From Caryophanales bacterium (GTDB taxonomy: Bacteria > Bacillota_I > Bacilli_A > Izemoplasmatales > UBA1188): a DNA stretch of 64,000 nucleotides. The position numbers were made by a program, and so were the translations under genes. Below are positions 8,223 through 17,334 of this stretch, piece after piece; position 1 is the first letter of the stretch; every line of letters starts with the position of its first letter. The stretch covers positions 297,011 to 361,010 of the forward strand of contig JACKCW010000001.1 of NCBI GenBank assembly GCA_020633845.1, given 5' to 3'. The notes beneath the pieces are model-generated. The model was not told the DNA's origin, did no database searches, and was given only the letters and a program-made list of their open reading frames with translations.

Positions 8223-10670
8223 ATGAAAAAAAGAATCATCGGAGGCATTATTGTTTCTTCCATACTTCTTTTAGCCTATAGCGCTATTTTTTGGTTTGCT
8301 TTCGATCCGTCTATGAGAACATTATCTTATTCAATACCGATAATTGTTTTCGGTCTGGCTCTTATTGTTCTTCTCGGATATTTGGGTCTTTTTGACAGTT
8401 ATTCCAAAGAGAACGCTAAACTTAAAAACGAAGTAGAAGTCGAAAAGCAATTTAACAAGGATATTTGTGAAAGCAATGAAACTGTGGCGAAGGAACTTCC
8501 GGTCGTCATTTTAATCTATAGCGACGAAAATATAATTACTTACGCCAACGAATATGCTAAAACCGTTTTTCAAAATAATCTTCTCGGGAAAAGAATCAGT
8601 TTTATTTCCTCTTTGCTAGATGAATTAATCACTCTCAAAAAAAGCGAATTTTATATTGATGTTTATGGGAAACACCTCAAGTGTTTAAGTAATACCACTT
8701 CAAGAACAATCTATATGTTTGATTACACTACGGAATGTTCTCTAATTCAAAAATATGAAGGTTCTATTCCTTCAATTGCCGTCCTATCTTTAGATAATTT
8801 AGAAACAGCCTTATCTGGAGTCGATCTTCAGAAAAAAACCGAAATCCTCGGAAAATATTATCTCGCCATTGATAAATGGAGAGAGAAATATTCTATTTTT
8901 CTTCTAGCCACATCTAATGACCGTCAAATGTTTATAATAAAGAAACCAACTCTCGAAAAAGTGGAAGAGGATCAGTTCTCGATTTTAAAGGATATCGATG
9001 ATATATCTCATAACCAAGGTTTAGAGATATCTCTTTCAATCGGAGTCGGCGTTGGCTCGGAAGATTACAATACTCTCGGCTATTATTCGGAACAAGCTTT
9101 AGCGTTCGCATCGGATAGAGGCGGAGACCAAGCGGTAGTATATGACGGCGAAAGTCATAAAGCCTATGGAGGAAAGACTCAGCTTTCCGAGAAAAAAACC
9201 AAAACCACGGCCAGAATCAATTCCTCAAAATTAATTGGGATGATTAAAAATTCTTCATCGGTTATCATTATGCCGCATATTGACTCGGATGCCGATTCCC
9301 TAGGGGCCGCTCTTGGAGTTGTAGAAATTGCGGAGACTCTAGAAACACCGGCGAAAGTCCTTCTTGATTTTAAACATATTGATTCAACAGTAAACAAAAT
9401 AATCGAGAATTCGAGTTTCGAATATATTAAACTTCGTCAGTCAATAATCGAAGAAGATGAACTCAAAAACTTCTTTGTCGGGAAAACGCTTCTGATTATC
9501 GTTGATCATCATGAAACAGCTTTGTCGCCAGCTAAAGATATTTATAAGATGGCTTCGGAAATCGTGATAATCGACCATCATCGTTTAACGGACAAACTTG
9601 AAGTTAACGCTGCCCTTCAGTATATCGATCATAACTCATCTTCAACGGTAGAGCTTGTGACCGAACTTATTGACTTGGCGCCGATAAATATTAAGGTGCC
9701 GGCATATATTGCGACAATTATGCTTACCGGTATGCTAATTGATACTCATAACTTTGTTTCGCATACCAGCGAAAGAACCTTTGCGGCCGCCGCCGATTTA
9801 ATGAATTTCGGTGCCGATCCGTATAAAGCCAAGATGTATTTAAGAGAGCCGGTATCAGAACAAGTTTCAAGAGCTAAACTTATTGAAAAAGCGGAAATCC
9901 TTTTAGGCAAATTCGCTATTATTATTGATGATTCCAAAACGGTTTCGAGAGAGCATTTAGCTAAAGCCGCCGAAGCTCTAGTAGATATTGAAAATATCGT
10001 TGCGGGATTCGCAATGGGCAATCTAGACAAACAAACTATCGGCGTATCCGCAAGAAGCAACGGCTCCTTTAATATTCATACGCTGATGGAAGCTATCGGA
10101 GGGGGAGGACATTTTAATGTCGGCGCCGCTCAGGTAAAAGGAAAAACTATCGAGGAAGTATATGACTATCTCGTTTCTAAATTAGACGATACTTTAAAAG
10201 GGGACGGAGGAACTATGAAATTAATTTTAATTGAAGACGTAAAAAAACAAGGAAAGAAAGGCGACATCGTCGATGTGACTCCGGGATACGGAAACTTCCT
10301 TCTTTCCAAGAAATTTGCCGTAGAAGCGAATGCTTCTAACATCGCGGTTCTAGATGAACAAAAAGCATCCCTCGAAAAGCATCTTCAAGAAGAGTTTGAG
10401 GTAGCTACCAAACTCAAAAGCCTTGTTGACAAACTTACTGTAAAAGTTATGGTAAAAGTTGGTGAAGGCGGCAAAATTTTCGGTTCAGTTTCCACTAAAC
10501 AAGTTGCTGATGAGATGAAGAAAGAATACGGCATCGCTGTCGACAAAAGAAAACTGGTTTTGCCGGACGAAAAGATTACTTCTCTTGGTACTTACAAGGT
10601 TATTGCCAAACTACATAAGGATGTAACCGCATCATTTAAAATTGAAATAGTCGAAGAAAAAGAGGAATAA
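8223..10670 (+). CDS. gdpP-rplI: GdpP-type c-di-AMP phosphodiesterase fused to ribosomal protein bL9
   Basis: One open frame of 815 codons joins two proteins that are separate neighbours in most Bacillota. Residues 1-60 hold two membrane segments; about 75-150 is a PAS-like domain; 165-300 is a degenerate GGDEF domain; 330-655 is DHH/DHHA1 with PHIDSDADSLG and VDHHETA and a GGGGHFNVGAAQ motif. Residues 665-815 are a complete bL9 beginning MKLILIEDVKKQGKKGDIVD. GdpP hydrolyses c-di-AMP at the membrane, and bL9 binds 23S rRNA. The start at 8223 follows AAAGGAG; an in-frame ATG further upstream is rejected. No stop lies between the two parts, but the bL9 start keeps its own GGAGG. A sequencing indel near the AAAAGGGG run could mimic the fusion. 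dnaB follows after one base. Confidence 0.9.
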   Translation: MKKRIIGGIIVSSILLLAYSAIFWFAFDPSMRTLSYSIPIIVFGLALIVLLGYLGLFDSYSKENAKLKNEVEVEKQFNKDICESNETVAKELPVVILIYSDENIITYANEYAKTVFQNNLLGKRISFISSLLDELITLKKSEFYIDVYGKHLKCLSNTTSRTIYMFDYTTECSLIQKYEGSIPSIAVLSLDNLETALSGVDLQKKTEILGKYYLAIDKWREKYSIFLLATSNDRQMFIIKKPTLEKVEEDQFSILKDIDDISHNQGLEISLSIGVGVGSEDYNTLGYYSEQALAFASDRGGDQAVVYDGESHKAYGGKTQLSEKKTKTTARINSSKLIGMIKNSSSVIIMPHIDSDADSLGAALGVVEIAETLETPAKVLLDFKHIDSTVNKIIENSSFEYIKLRQSIIEEDELKNFFVGKTLLIIVDHHETALSPAKDIYKMASEIVIIDHHRLTDKLEVNAALQYIDHNSSSTVELVTELIDLAPINIKVPAYIATIMLTGMLIDTHNFVSHTSERTFAAAADLMNFGADPYKAKMYLREPVSEQVSRAKLIEKAEILLGKFAIIIDDSKTVSREHLAKAAEALVDIENIVAGFAMGNLDKQTIGVSARSNGSFNIHTLMEAIGGGGHFNVGAAQVKGKTIEEVYDYLVSKLDDTLKGDGGTMKLILIEDVKKQGKKGDIVDVTPGYGNFLLSKKFAVEANASNIAVLDEQKASLEKHLQEEFEVATKLKSLVDKLTVKVMVKVGEGGKIFGSVSTKQVADEMKKEYGIAVDKRKLVLPDEKITSLGTYKVIAKLHKDVTASFKIEIVEEKEE
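10206..10217 (+). promoter_or_regulatory. Internal ribosome site and start codon for bL9 within the fused gene
   Basis: GGAGG at 10206-10210, four bases, then an in-frame ATG at 10215 which is exactly the expected first codon of bL9 (151 residues to the stop). It would allow free bL9 to be made from the same message. The spacing is shorter than optimal. Confidence 0.55.
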
Positions 10671-10671
10671 A

Positions 10672-12000
10672 ATGGCAGAGACAAAAATACTGGCGAACAG
10701 AGAAGCGGAACAATCCGTCCTCGGATCCGTTTTCTTCAGTGAAGGTTCAATAAAACTTTTAATGGATAAAATAAAAGTTGATGATTTTTATTATTTAAGA
10801 CATCAGCTTATATATCAATCGATGATTGATCTTTTTACTTCGCACTCGCCGATTGATTCTACCACCGTTATTTCCAATCTTCAGGATAAAGGCAAACTGG
10901 CCGACTGCGGCGGATCAGAATATATTCTTGATTTAGCGGAAGCCGTACCTTCTGTTTCTAACCTTGAAACTTATATAGTTCTGGTAAAAGATAAGGCTGT
11001 GCAAAGAAAAGTTATAGCCGCTTGTAACGACATTATCAAGGAAAGCATGGAAGACATCTCCGATTCGGGAGAATTTCTTGATTCCGTCGAAAAGAAAATT
11101 TATGACGCAACGAGAGAAAGAACCGCGGGAGACCTCGTTCCGGTTTCCAAAATTCTAGATGACGCCAAAGTAAAAATCGAATTAAACGCTATGAAAGAAG
11201 AAGGAAGCGTAATCGGTCTTAATACCGGTTTTGATGAATTAAACCGTCTAACTCTCGGCTTTCAGAATTCCGAACTGATTATTCTGGCCGCTCGTCCTTC
11301 TATGGGTAAAACGGCCCTTGCCTTAAATATTGCGACTAATGTCGCTATGTTGCCTTCTCACCCTTACGTTGCATTTTTCTCACTGGAAATGGGACTCGAG
11401 CAACTCGCTCTTCGTCTTTTATCCTCTAAATCACTAATTAACCAAAAAGACTTAAAGACCGGGCACTTTTATGAAAGAGATGCTTGGTCAAAAATAAACT
11501 ATGCGATAGGAGCTCTCAAAAACGCTAATTTGATGTTTGATGATTCCGGAGTCGTAAAAGTTCAAGATTTAAGAAGTATTTGCCGTAAAAAGAAAAGCGA
11601 CGGCAAACTTGATTTTGTGGTAGTCGACTACCTTCAACTGCTTTCCTCTTCTTCAAGAACCGAAAGCCGTGTTCAGGAAGTATCGGAAATCTCGAGAACG
11701 CTTAAAGAGATGGCGAGAGAACTAAATATTCCGGTATTAGCTCTTTCTCAGCTTTCGAGATCAGTCGAAATGCGAGCTGACAAGATGCCGATTATGGCCG
11801 ACCTTAGAGAGTCGGGCTCTATCGAACAAGATGCCGACGTCATTCTTTTTATTTATCGAGACGAATATTACAATAAAGAAACCGAAAAGAAAAATATCGC
11901 GGCTATCACCATTGCGAAAAACCGTAACGGTGTTACCGACTCCTTTGAACTTTTATTTAAACCGGAACTTACTACCTTCGAAAACTTAGCGAAAGAATAA
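10672..12000 (+). CDS. dnaB: Replicative DNA helicase DnaB
   Basis: Hexameric 5'-3' helicase at the replication fork, called DnaC in B. subtilis; 442 residues. The N-terminal DnaB domain (AEQSVLGSVFF) is followed by a RecA-like motor with Walker A ARPSMGKTALALN near residue 205, a VVDYLQLL Walker B, and the LSQLSRSVE and DLRESGSIEQDADV segments. The gene order gdpP-rplI-dnaB is the standard Bacillota arrangement. Its ATG lies one base after the fused gene's stop, so the two are probably translationally coupled. No intein interrupts the P-loop. Confidence 0.98.
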   Translation: MAETKILANREAEQSVLGSVFFSEGSIKLLMDKIKVDDFYYLRHQLIYQSMIDLFTSHSPIDSTTVISNLQDKGKLADCGGSEYILDLAEAVPSVSNLETYIVLVKDKAVQRKVIAACNDIIKESMEDISDSGEFLDSVEKKIYDATRERTAGDLVPVSKILDDAKVKIELNAMKEEGSVIGLNTGFDELNRLTLGFQNSELIILAARPSMGKTALALNIATNVAMLPSHPYVAFFSLEMGLEQLALRLLSSKSLINQKDLKTGHFYERDAWSKINYAIGALKNANLMFDDSGVVKVQDLRSICRKKKSDGKLDFVVVDYLQLLSSSSRTESRVQEVSEISRTLKEMARELNIPVLALSQLSRSVEMRADKMPIMADLRESGSIEQDADVILFIYRDEYYNKETEKKNIAAITIAKNRNGVTDSFELLFKPELTTFENLAKE

Positions 12001-12006
12001 TTTTAT

Positions 12007-13077
12007 ATGATTACAGACAGATTGAAACAAATAGAAAAAAGAGCAAAAGAGTTGCAAACTCTTCTCTCAGATCCGGAAGTCCAAAAAAATATTAAAAAAA
12101 TGACGGTACTTTCTAAAGAGTTGTCTTCTTACGACAAGCTTCTTTCTCTTTACGCCAAATATAAAGAGTTAAACGATTCTTTACCGGAACTCAAAAAGCT
12201 TTCGGAAGATAAAGACCAGGAAATAAGCGAAATGGCCACTCTCGAAATGGATGAAGCCGAAAAAGCTCTTCCGGAAATCGAAGAACAAATGAAAATTCTT
12301 TTAATTCCGAAAGATCCTTCAGATGACAAGAATGTCGTCATGCAGATAAGAGGAGCGGCCGGCGGCGATGAAGCCAATATATTTGCGGGCGACTTATTCA
12401 GAATGTACTCCAAATATTGTGAGGCTCAAGGTTTTAAAGTTGAGGTGTCGGACGCCGAAACTTGTGAAGCCGGCGGTTTCTCACAAATAGAATTTATCGT
12501 TAACGGCTATGGCGCCTATTCTAAACTAAAATACGAATCAGGATCTCATAGAGTTCAGCGAATTCCGGTGACGGAATCTTCGGGTAGAATTCATACATCA
12601 ACCGCGACTGTCCTTGTTATACCAGAAGCCGAAGAAGTTGAATTTGAACTCAACATGGATGAAGTAAGAGTGGACATATTCCATTCTTCCGGGGCCGGAG
12701 GACAAGGCGTAAACACCACCTTTAGTGCGATTAGAGTAGCCCATATTCCGACCGGAACTGTCGTTTTATGTCAGGATGAAAGATCTCAACACGAAAACAA
12801 AGCCCAAGCTTTAAAGATTTTAAAAGCTCGTCTTTACGATAAGATGATGCGAGAAAAAGAAGAAAAAGAAGGGGCTGAACGTTTATCTAAAATCGGAACC
12901 GGAGACAGATCGGAAAAAATTAGAACCTATAATTATCCGCAAAATCGGGTTACCGATCACAGAATCGGTTTTACTATTCAACAGTTAGACCGGGTTATGG
13001 AAGGAAAACTTGACCCGATTATCGACGCTCTTATTCAAGAAGAAATAAAAAGAAAACTTGAGTCAAGGGAAGACTGA
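12007..13077 (+). CDS. prfA: Peptide chain release factor 1
   Basis: Ends translation at UAA and UAG; 356 residues. GAGGQGVN holds the GGQ that triggers peptidyl-tRNA hydrolysis. The codon-recognition tripeptide is of the PxT type (QRIPVTESSG), which marks RF1 rather than RF2. The gene itself stops with TGA, so an RF2 must be encoded elsewhere. prmC, whose product methylates the GGQ glutamine, follows after two bases. Confidence 0.98.
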   Translation: MITDRLKQIEKRAKELQTLLSDPEVQKNIKKMTVLSKELSSYDKLLSLYAKYKELNDSLPELKKLSEDKDQEISEMATLEMDEAEKALPEIEEQMKILLIPKDPSDDKNVVMQIRGAAGGDEANIFAGDLFRMYSKYCEAQGFKVEVSDAETCEAGGFSQIEFIVNGYGAYSKLKYESGSHRVQRIPVTESSGRIHTSTATVLVIPEAEEVEFELNMDEVRVDIFHSSGAGGQGVNTTFSAIRVAHIPTGTVVLCQDERSQHENKAQALKILKARLYDKMMREKEEKEGAERLSKIGTGDRSEKIRTYNYPQNRVTDHRIGFTIQQLDRVMEGKLDPIIDALIQEEIKRKLESRED

Positions 13078-13079
13078 TT

Positions 13080-13922
13080 ATGACTTATAAAGAACTCCTT
13101 AAAGCCGGAGAAATAAAAGCTCAAGAAAATAAAATGGAGAAGACTGCGATTAAAAGTCTTCTTCTTTTTGCCTCAGGAAAAACTCCTACCGAACTCTATA
13201 TATCACTTGAAAATGAAGCTAAAGAAGAAGAAACCGACAAATTTTTTCAAGCAGTAGAGTCTTATACTATTAATAAAAAACCGGTGGCTTATATTATCGG
13301 CTATACTTATTTTTATGGCTACAAAATGAAAGTGACGGATCAGGTATTAATCCCGCGTTGGGAGACCGAAGAGCTGGTTTCCAATATACTTATATATTAT
13401 GACGATTTATTTAAAGGCCAAACAGTTGACGCGGTGGATCTTGGAACCGGTTCCGGAGCGATTGCCATCGCTCTTAAAAAAGAAGAAGAAAAAATCAATA
13501 TGATAGCCACAGACATCTCTCTTCAAGCATTAGAGGTAGCAAAAGAGAACGCTTCTTTAAATTCTGCGGATATTACTTTTTACGAAGGTTCCTGGTTAGA
13601 ACCGATTAAGGATAAAAAGTTTGATATAATTGTCTCTAACCCGCCCTATCTTACTAATACCGAATTTGTTGAAGATATTGTGAAAGATAATGAACCTCAC
13701 GTGGCATTATACGGAGGAAAAGACGGCCTTGATTTTTATGAAGAAATACTTAAAGAGGCTGTCCCACTGGTGAAGGATCGCTTTTTCATCGCCTTTGAGA
13801 ATTCATATAACAAAAAAAGACAACTTAACAATATCATCAAAAAATATTTCCCTGACTGTTTGATTATCAATTTGAAGGACTCGGCCAAGAGAAATCGTAT
13901 GACCTTTATTATTAAGAAATAA
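13080..13922 (+). CDS. prmC: Release factor glutamine methyltransferase
   Basis: Methylates the glutamine of the GGQ motif in release factors using S-adenosylmethionine; 280 residues. It has the N-terminal helical domain and a Rossmann domain with DLGTGSGAIAIAL (about residues 120-132) and the NPPYL catalytic motif that binds the target Gln. It directly follows its substrate gene prfA. An intrinsic terminator closes the operon that starts at gdpP-rplI. Confidence 0.96.
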   Translation: MTYKELLKAGEIKAQENKMEKTAIKSLLLFASGKTPTELYISLENEAKEEETDKFFQAVESYTINKKPVAYIIGYTYFYGYKMKVTDQVLIPRWETEELVSNILIYYDDLFKGQTVDAVDLGTGSGAIAIALKKEEEKINMIATDISLQALEVAKENASLNSADITFYEGSWLEPIKDKKFDIIVSNPPYLTNTEFVEDIVKDNEPHVALYGGKDGLDFYEEILKEAVPLVKDRFFIAFENSYNKKRQLNNIIKKYFPDCLIINLKDSAKRNRMTFIIKK

Positions 13923-13935
13923 AGGTCACGAAAAT

Positions 13936-13968
13936 AGCCCCAAAATATTATTGACTTTGGGGCTTTTT
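13936..13968 (+). terminator. Intrinsic terminator after prmC
   Basis: A stem AGCCCCAAA / TTTGGGGCT with an 11-base AT-rich loop and five T. The loop contains the TTGACT used as -35 box of the next promoter. Confidence 0.88.
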
Positions 13969-13981
13969 ATGTGCTTATAAT
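13951..13981 (+). promoter_or_regulatory. Predicted topA promoter nested in the prmC terminator
   Basis: TTGACT (13951-13956) and TATAAT (13976-13981) are 19 bases apart, two more than optimal. The -35 box lies in the loop and stem of the upstream terminator hairpin. Confidence 0.6.
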
Positions 13982-14009
13982 AGAAAGCGAATAAAAAGGA
14001 GGTCTGACA

Positions 14010-15971
14010 ATGAAACTAGTGATTGTAGAGTCTCCGAGCAAAACCAAAACGATAAAACAATATCTCGGAAGTGACTATGAGGTCCTTGCGTCCAAGGGTC
14101 ACATCAGAGATATTCAAAATACCGGCAAGGACAATCTCGGGCTTGATTTCAATAATAATTTAAAGCCGATATACACCATTCTTCCCGGGCAGTACCAAAC
14201 TATTAAAACCTTAAAAAACGCTTCGGAAGAGGCGGAAGATATTTATCTTGCGACTGACCCGGATAGAGAAGGCGAAGCCATTTCCTGGCATTTAAAAGAA
14301 GTACTTGGATTAAATGGGAAAAACGTCCACCGAATTGAATTTAACGAAATAACCAAACCGGCGATTTTAGCCGCCATTTCATCTCCTCGCGATATTGACA
14401 TGCCTCTCGTTTCCAGCCAGGAAACAAGAAAGATTATTGATAGAATTATCGGTTTTAAACTTTCCACTCTCTTAAAACGCTCAATAGCTTCGGAAAGTGC
14501 AGGAAGAGTTCAAAGCGTCGCTTTAAAAATAATTACCGATAAAGAAGAAGAAATAAACGCTTTTGTGGCGAAAAAATATTGTGAAATTGAAGCGGAAACT
14601 GAAGATTTTATCGCCAAACTTAAAGAACCCGAAAAGAATAAAATCTATTCGATTGAGGATAGAAGTGAAGCGGAAAAGATTTTTAAAGAACTGAAGGACA
14701 CACTTACTCTTTCATCTTTGAATGAAAATACCAGAAGCGATAAACCGCAGCCGCCTTTTACTACATCTACTTTGATTCAGGCGGCATCAAACCGGTTTTC
14801 TTTATCAAGCGCTAAAACGATGTCGATAGCCCAAGGACTTTACGAGGGGACGGAAATTGCCTCCAAGCATATTGCGCTTATTACTTATATGAGAACTGAC
14901 TCTACAAGAATATCGGATGTTTTCAAATCTCAACTTTCTTCGTTTATCGTATCTAAATACGGAAAAGAATATTTAGGTTACACTCATATGCAAAAAGCGA
15001 GTGACAATGTTCAAGATGCTCATGAAGCGATAAGACCGGTTTCTCTGGAAATTACCCCTGATTATGTAAAAGAATATTTAACCAAGGATCAGTATAATTT
15101 ATATAACTTAATATATTCAAGAACCGTATCATCAATGATGAGAGACGCTAAAATCTTAACTTTGACCGCTCTTTTTGATAATAACTCTCATACTTTCCAA
15201 GCTTCATTTGAAAAGGTTTTGTTTGAAGGATACCAAAAGGCTCAGATCAAATCTATGGATGCCAAACCAAAATTCTATTTGGATGCGCCGGTCGGCACTA
15301 TCTTCAAGATTAAAAAACTATCTATCCTAGACAAAGAAACTCAAGGACCGGAAAGATATTCGGAAGCGACTCTGATTAAAAAGATGGAGGATTCGGGAAT
15401 CGGTCGTCCTTCTACCTATGCCTCAACTATCAGCACTCTTAAAAATAGAAAATATATATCGGTACAAAAAAAGAAGTTGATTCCAACCGATCAAGGCAAA
15501 ATTACATCAGACTTCTTGCATGATTATTTCGATATGATTATCAATGTGGAATATACCGCAAGAATGGAAAAAACTTTAGACGAAATAGCTTCCGGAGAAA
15601 AAGAAGAAGACAAGGTAGTAAATCAATTCTATAACGCCTTTGATAAGATCTTATCTGAGAAGAAAAAAGATATTAAGCCGATGGAAACCGGAGAACTTTG
15701 TCCGAAATGCGGTTCCAAAATGATTTATAAAATCAATAAATACGGACGTTTTGAGGCCTGTTCTAACTATCCGTCCTGCAAGTATATTAAAAAGACGGTA
15801 ACGGAAGAAGAAAAGATTCCTTACATTGAATGTCCTTTGTGTCATGAAGGGCATTTGGTTTTAAGGACTTCGTCAAAGGGAAGAAAAGCCGGCAAGAAAT
15901 TCTATGGCTGTTCGAGTTACCCTAAGTGTACTTTCACTATCAGCAGTCTTTCGGAAATTAAGAAAATGTAG
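14010..15971 (+). CDS. topA: DNA topoisomerase I
   Basis: Type IA topoisomerase that relaxes negative supercoils; 653 residues. The N-terminal Toprim domain starts KLVIVESPSKTKTI and has TDPDREGEAISWHL. The catalytic tyrosine lies in ITYMRTDSTRIS near residue 297. The C-terminal part carries two cysteine-rich zinc modules (CPKCGSKM...CSNYPSC and CPLCHEG...CSSYPKC), fewer than the three or more in some relatives. The ribosome site AAAAGGAGG is strong. The gene stands alone, with its own promoter, ahead of ftsY. Confidence 0.98.
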   Translation: MKLVIVESPSKTKTIKQYLGSDYEVLASKGHIRDIQNTGKDNLGLDFNNNLKPIYTILPGQYQTIKTLKNASEEAEDIYLATDPDREGEAISWHLKEVLGLNGKNVHRIEFNEITKPAILAAISSPRDIDMPLVSSQETRKIIDRIIGFKLSTLLKRSIASESAGRVQSVALKIITDKEEEINAFVAKKYCEIEAETEDFIAKLKEPEKNKIYSIEDRSEAEKIFKELKDTLTLSSLNENTRSDKPQPPFTTSTLIQAASNRFSLSSAKTMSIAQGLYEGTEIASKHIALITYMRTDSTRISDVFKSQLSSFIVSKYGKEYLGYTHMQKASDNVQDAHEAIRPVSLEITPDYVKEYLTKDQYNLYNLIYSRTVSSMMRDAKILTLTALFDNNSHTFQASFEKVLFEGYQKAQIKSMDAKPKFYLDAPVGTIFKIKKLSILDKETQGPERYSEATLIKKMEDSGIGRPSTYASTISTLKNRKYISVQKKKLIPTDQGKITSDFLHDYFDMIINVEYTARMEKTLDEIASGEKEEDKVVNQFYNAFDKILSEKKKDIKPMETGELCPKCGSKMIYKINKYGRFEACSNYPSCKYIKKTVTEEEKIPYIECPLCHEGHLVLRTSSKGRKAGKKFYGCSSYPKCTFTISSLSEIKKM

Positions 15972-16003
15972 CTCGGCCGCATTTTCTTATTTTTTTCTTA
16001 TTG

Positions 16004-16012
16004 TGTTATAAT
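16004..16012 (+). promoter_or_regulatory. Extended -10 promoter of ftsY-ylxM-ffh
   Basis: TGTTATAAT is an extended -10 element with no good -35 box at the matching distance. The same nonamer occurs before the genes at 23774 and 57025. Confidence 0.55.
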
Positions 16013-16036
16013 GTAAAGACTGGTAAGGATTAGAAA

Positions 16037-17008
16037 ATGGGATTTTTCAGTAATATATTTAAGTCTAAAGAAGAAAAAGAAAAAGCGAAAAAAATGAAAA
16101 TAGGCCTGAATAAAACTCGCGCCTATTCTTTTGAGCGTTTAAAAGAAGTTCTTCTGAAAAAAAGAAAAGTCGACGAGGCTTTTTATACAGAACTGGAAGA
16201 AGCTCTTCTTATGGCAGACATGGGAATTGATTTTACTTCGGTTTATATGGATGCCTTAAAGAAAAGAATCAAAAAAGAAAAGATTTCTTCAACCGATGAA
16301 TTAAAAGATATAATTATTGATCAATTCAAAGAACTTTATATTGATGATAATAAAGGCCTCAAGAAAAATGATTCCGGTCTTACTGTATATCTTTTTGTCG
16401 GAGTGAACGGTTCCGGTAAAACCACTTCTATCGCCAAAGTTGCATCTCTCCTTAAAACACAAGGAAAGAGAGTGATGATAGCCGCGGGGGACACTTATCG
16501 CGCCGGGGCGATTGATCAATTAAACGAATGGGGAGAAAAACTTTCTATACCGGTTATTTCCAAGAAAGAAGGGAGCGACCCTTCAAGTGTTATTTTTGAG
16601 GCGATAAAAGAAGCGAAGAGTAAAGGATGTGACTATCTTTTATGTGATACCGCCGGCCGTCTTCAAACCAAAGTTAATTTAATGAAGGAGCTGGAGAAAA
16701 TATACCGGGTTATCGGTAGAGAAATTAGTGGGGCTCCGGAAGAATCATTCTTAGTGATTGATGCGACAACCGGGCAAAACGGTCTTAACCAAGCTAAAGT
16801 CTTCTTTGAATCAGCTAAAATTACAGGAATTATTCTCACCAAACTTGATGGTTCCGCAAAAGGCGGAATTGTTCTATCAATCAATAATGCGCTTAAAATA
16901 CCGGTGAAATTATATGGCTCGGGAGAAAAGGCAAGCGATATTGATTTCTTTGATATCGACGCCTTTCTTTATTCGATTTTCAGCGGCATATTAACCGAGG
17001 AGGAATAA
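16037..17008 (+). CDS. ftsY: Signal recognition particle receptor FtsY
   Basis: SRP receptor GTPase that docks ribosome-nascent chain complexes to the Sec translocon; 323 residues. It has a short charged N-terminus (GFFSNIFKSKEEKEKAKK), a helical N domain, and a G domain with GVNGSGKTTSIAKVA (P-loop), DTYRAGAIDQL, DTAGRL and TKLDGSAKGG. The long acidic A domain of E. coli is absent, as in Bacillota. It is followed by ylxM after two bases and then ffh, so both SRP GTPases come from one transcript. Confidence 0.97.
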   Translation: MGFFSNIFKSKEEKEKAKKMKIGLNKTRAYSFERLKEVLLKKRKVDEAFYTELEEALLMADMGIDFTSVYMDALKKRIKKEKISSTDELKDIIIDQFKELYIDDNKGLKKNDSGLTVYLFVGVNGSGKTTSIAKVASLLKTQGKRVMIAAGDTYRAGAIDQLNEWGEKLSIPVISKKEGSDPSSVIFEAIKEAKSKGCDYLLCDTAGRLQTKVNLMKELEKIYRVIGREISGAPEESFLVIDATTGQNGLNQAKVFFESAKITGIILTKLDGSAKGGIVLSINNALKIPVKLYGSGEKASDIDFFDIDAFLYSIFSGILTEEE

Positions 17009-17010
17009 AC

Positions 17011-17334
17011 ATGGACAGTTTAGACAGAATGTTAAGAACGACTCTTTTATATGATACCTACAAGAGTCTGTTAACTGAAAAACAAAAAACCTATTTTGAA
17101 GATTATTATTTTGATAATTTATCCATCTCAGAAGTGGCAAATAAATACAATGTCAGCCGAAACGCTATTCATTCTCAACTCTCTTTATTAGTTGATGAAC
17201 TGGAAAGTTATGAAAAGAAACTGGCGCTTCTTGCTAAAGACGAAAGAAGAAGCGCAATTATTGAAGAATTAAAGAAAAATGCTAAAGAAGAAGAATTGAC
17301 TTTACTAAAGAAATTAGAGGAGGTTGACGTCTAA
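17011..17334 (+). CDS. ylxM: YlxM/p13 family SRP-associated protein
   Basis: A small helix-turn-helix protein of 107 residues (UPF0122), typical immediate neighbour of ffh in Bacillota. It is reported to interact with the SRP in streptococci. TEKQKTYFEDYYFDNLSIS followed by the HTH core EVANKYNVSRNAIHSQL resembles sigma-70 region 4. Its stop overlaps the ffh start by one base. A regulatory or SRP-accessory role is inferred from family and position. Confidence 0.9.
   Translation: MDSLDRMLRTTLLYDTYKSLLTEKQKTYFEDYYFDNLSISEVANKYNVSRNAIHSQLSLLVDELESYEKKLALLAKDERRSAIIEELKKNAKEEELTLLKKLEEVDV

Noticed and set aside
13075..13077. Mycoplasma-type genetic code (TGA as Trp)
   Set aside because: TGA is the natural stop of prfA and of other genes, and Trp codons are TGG throughout.
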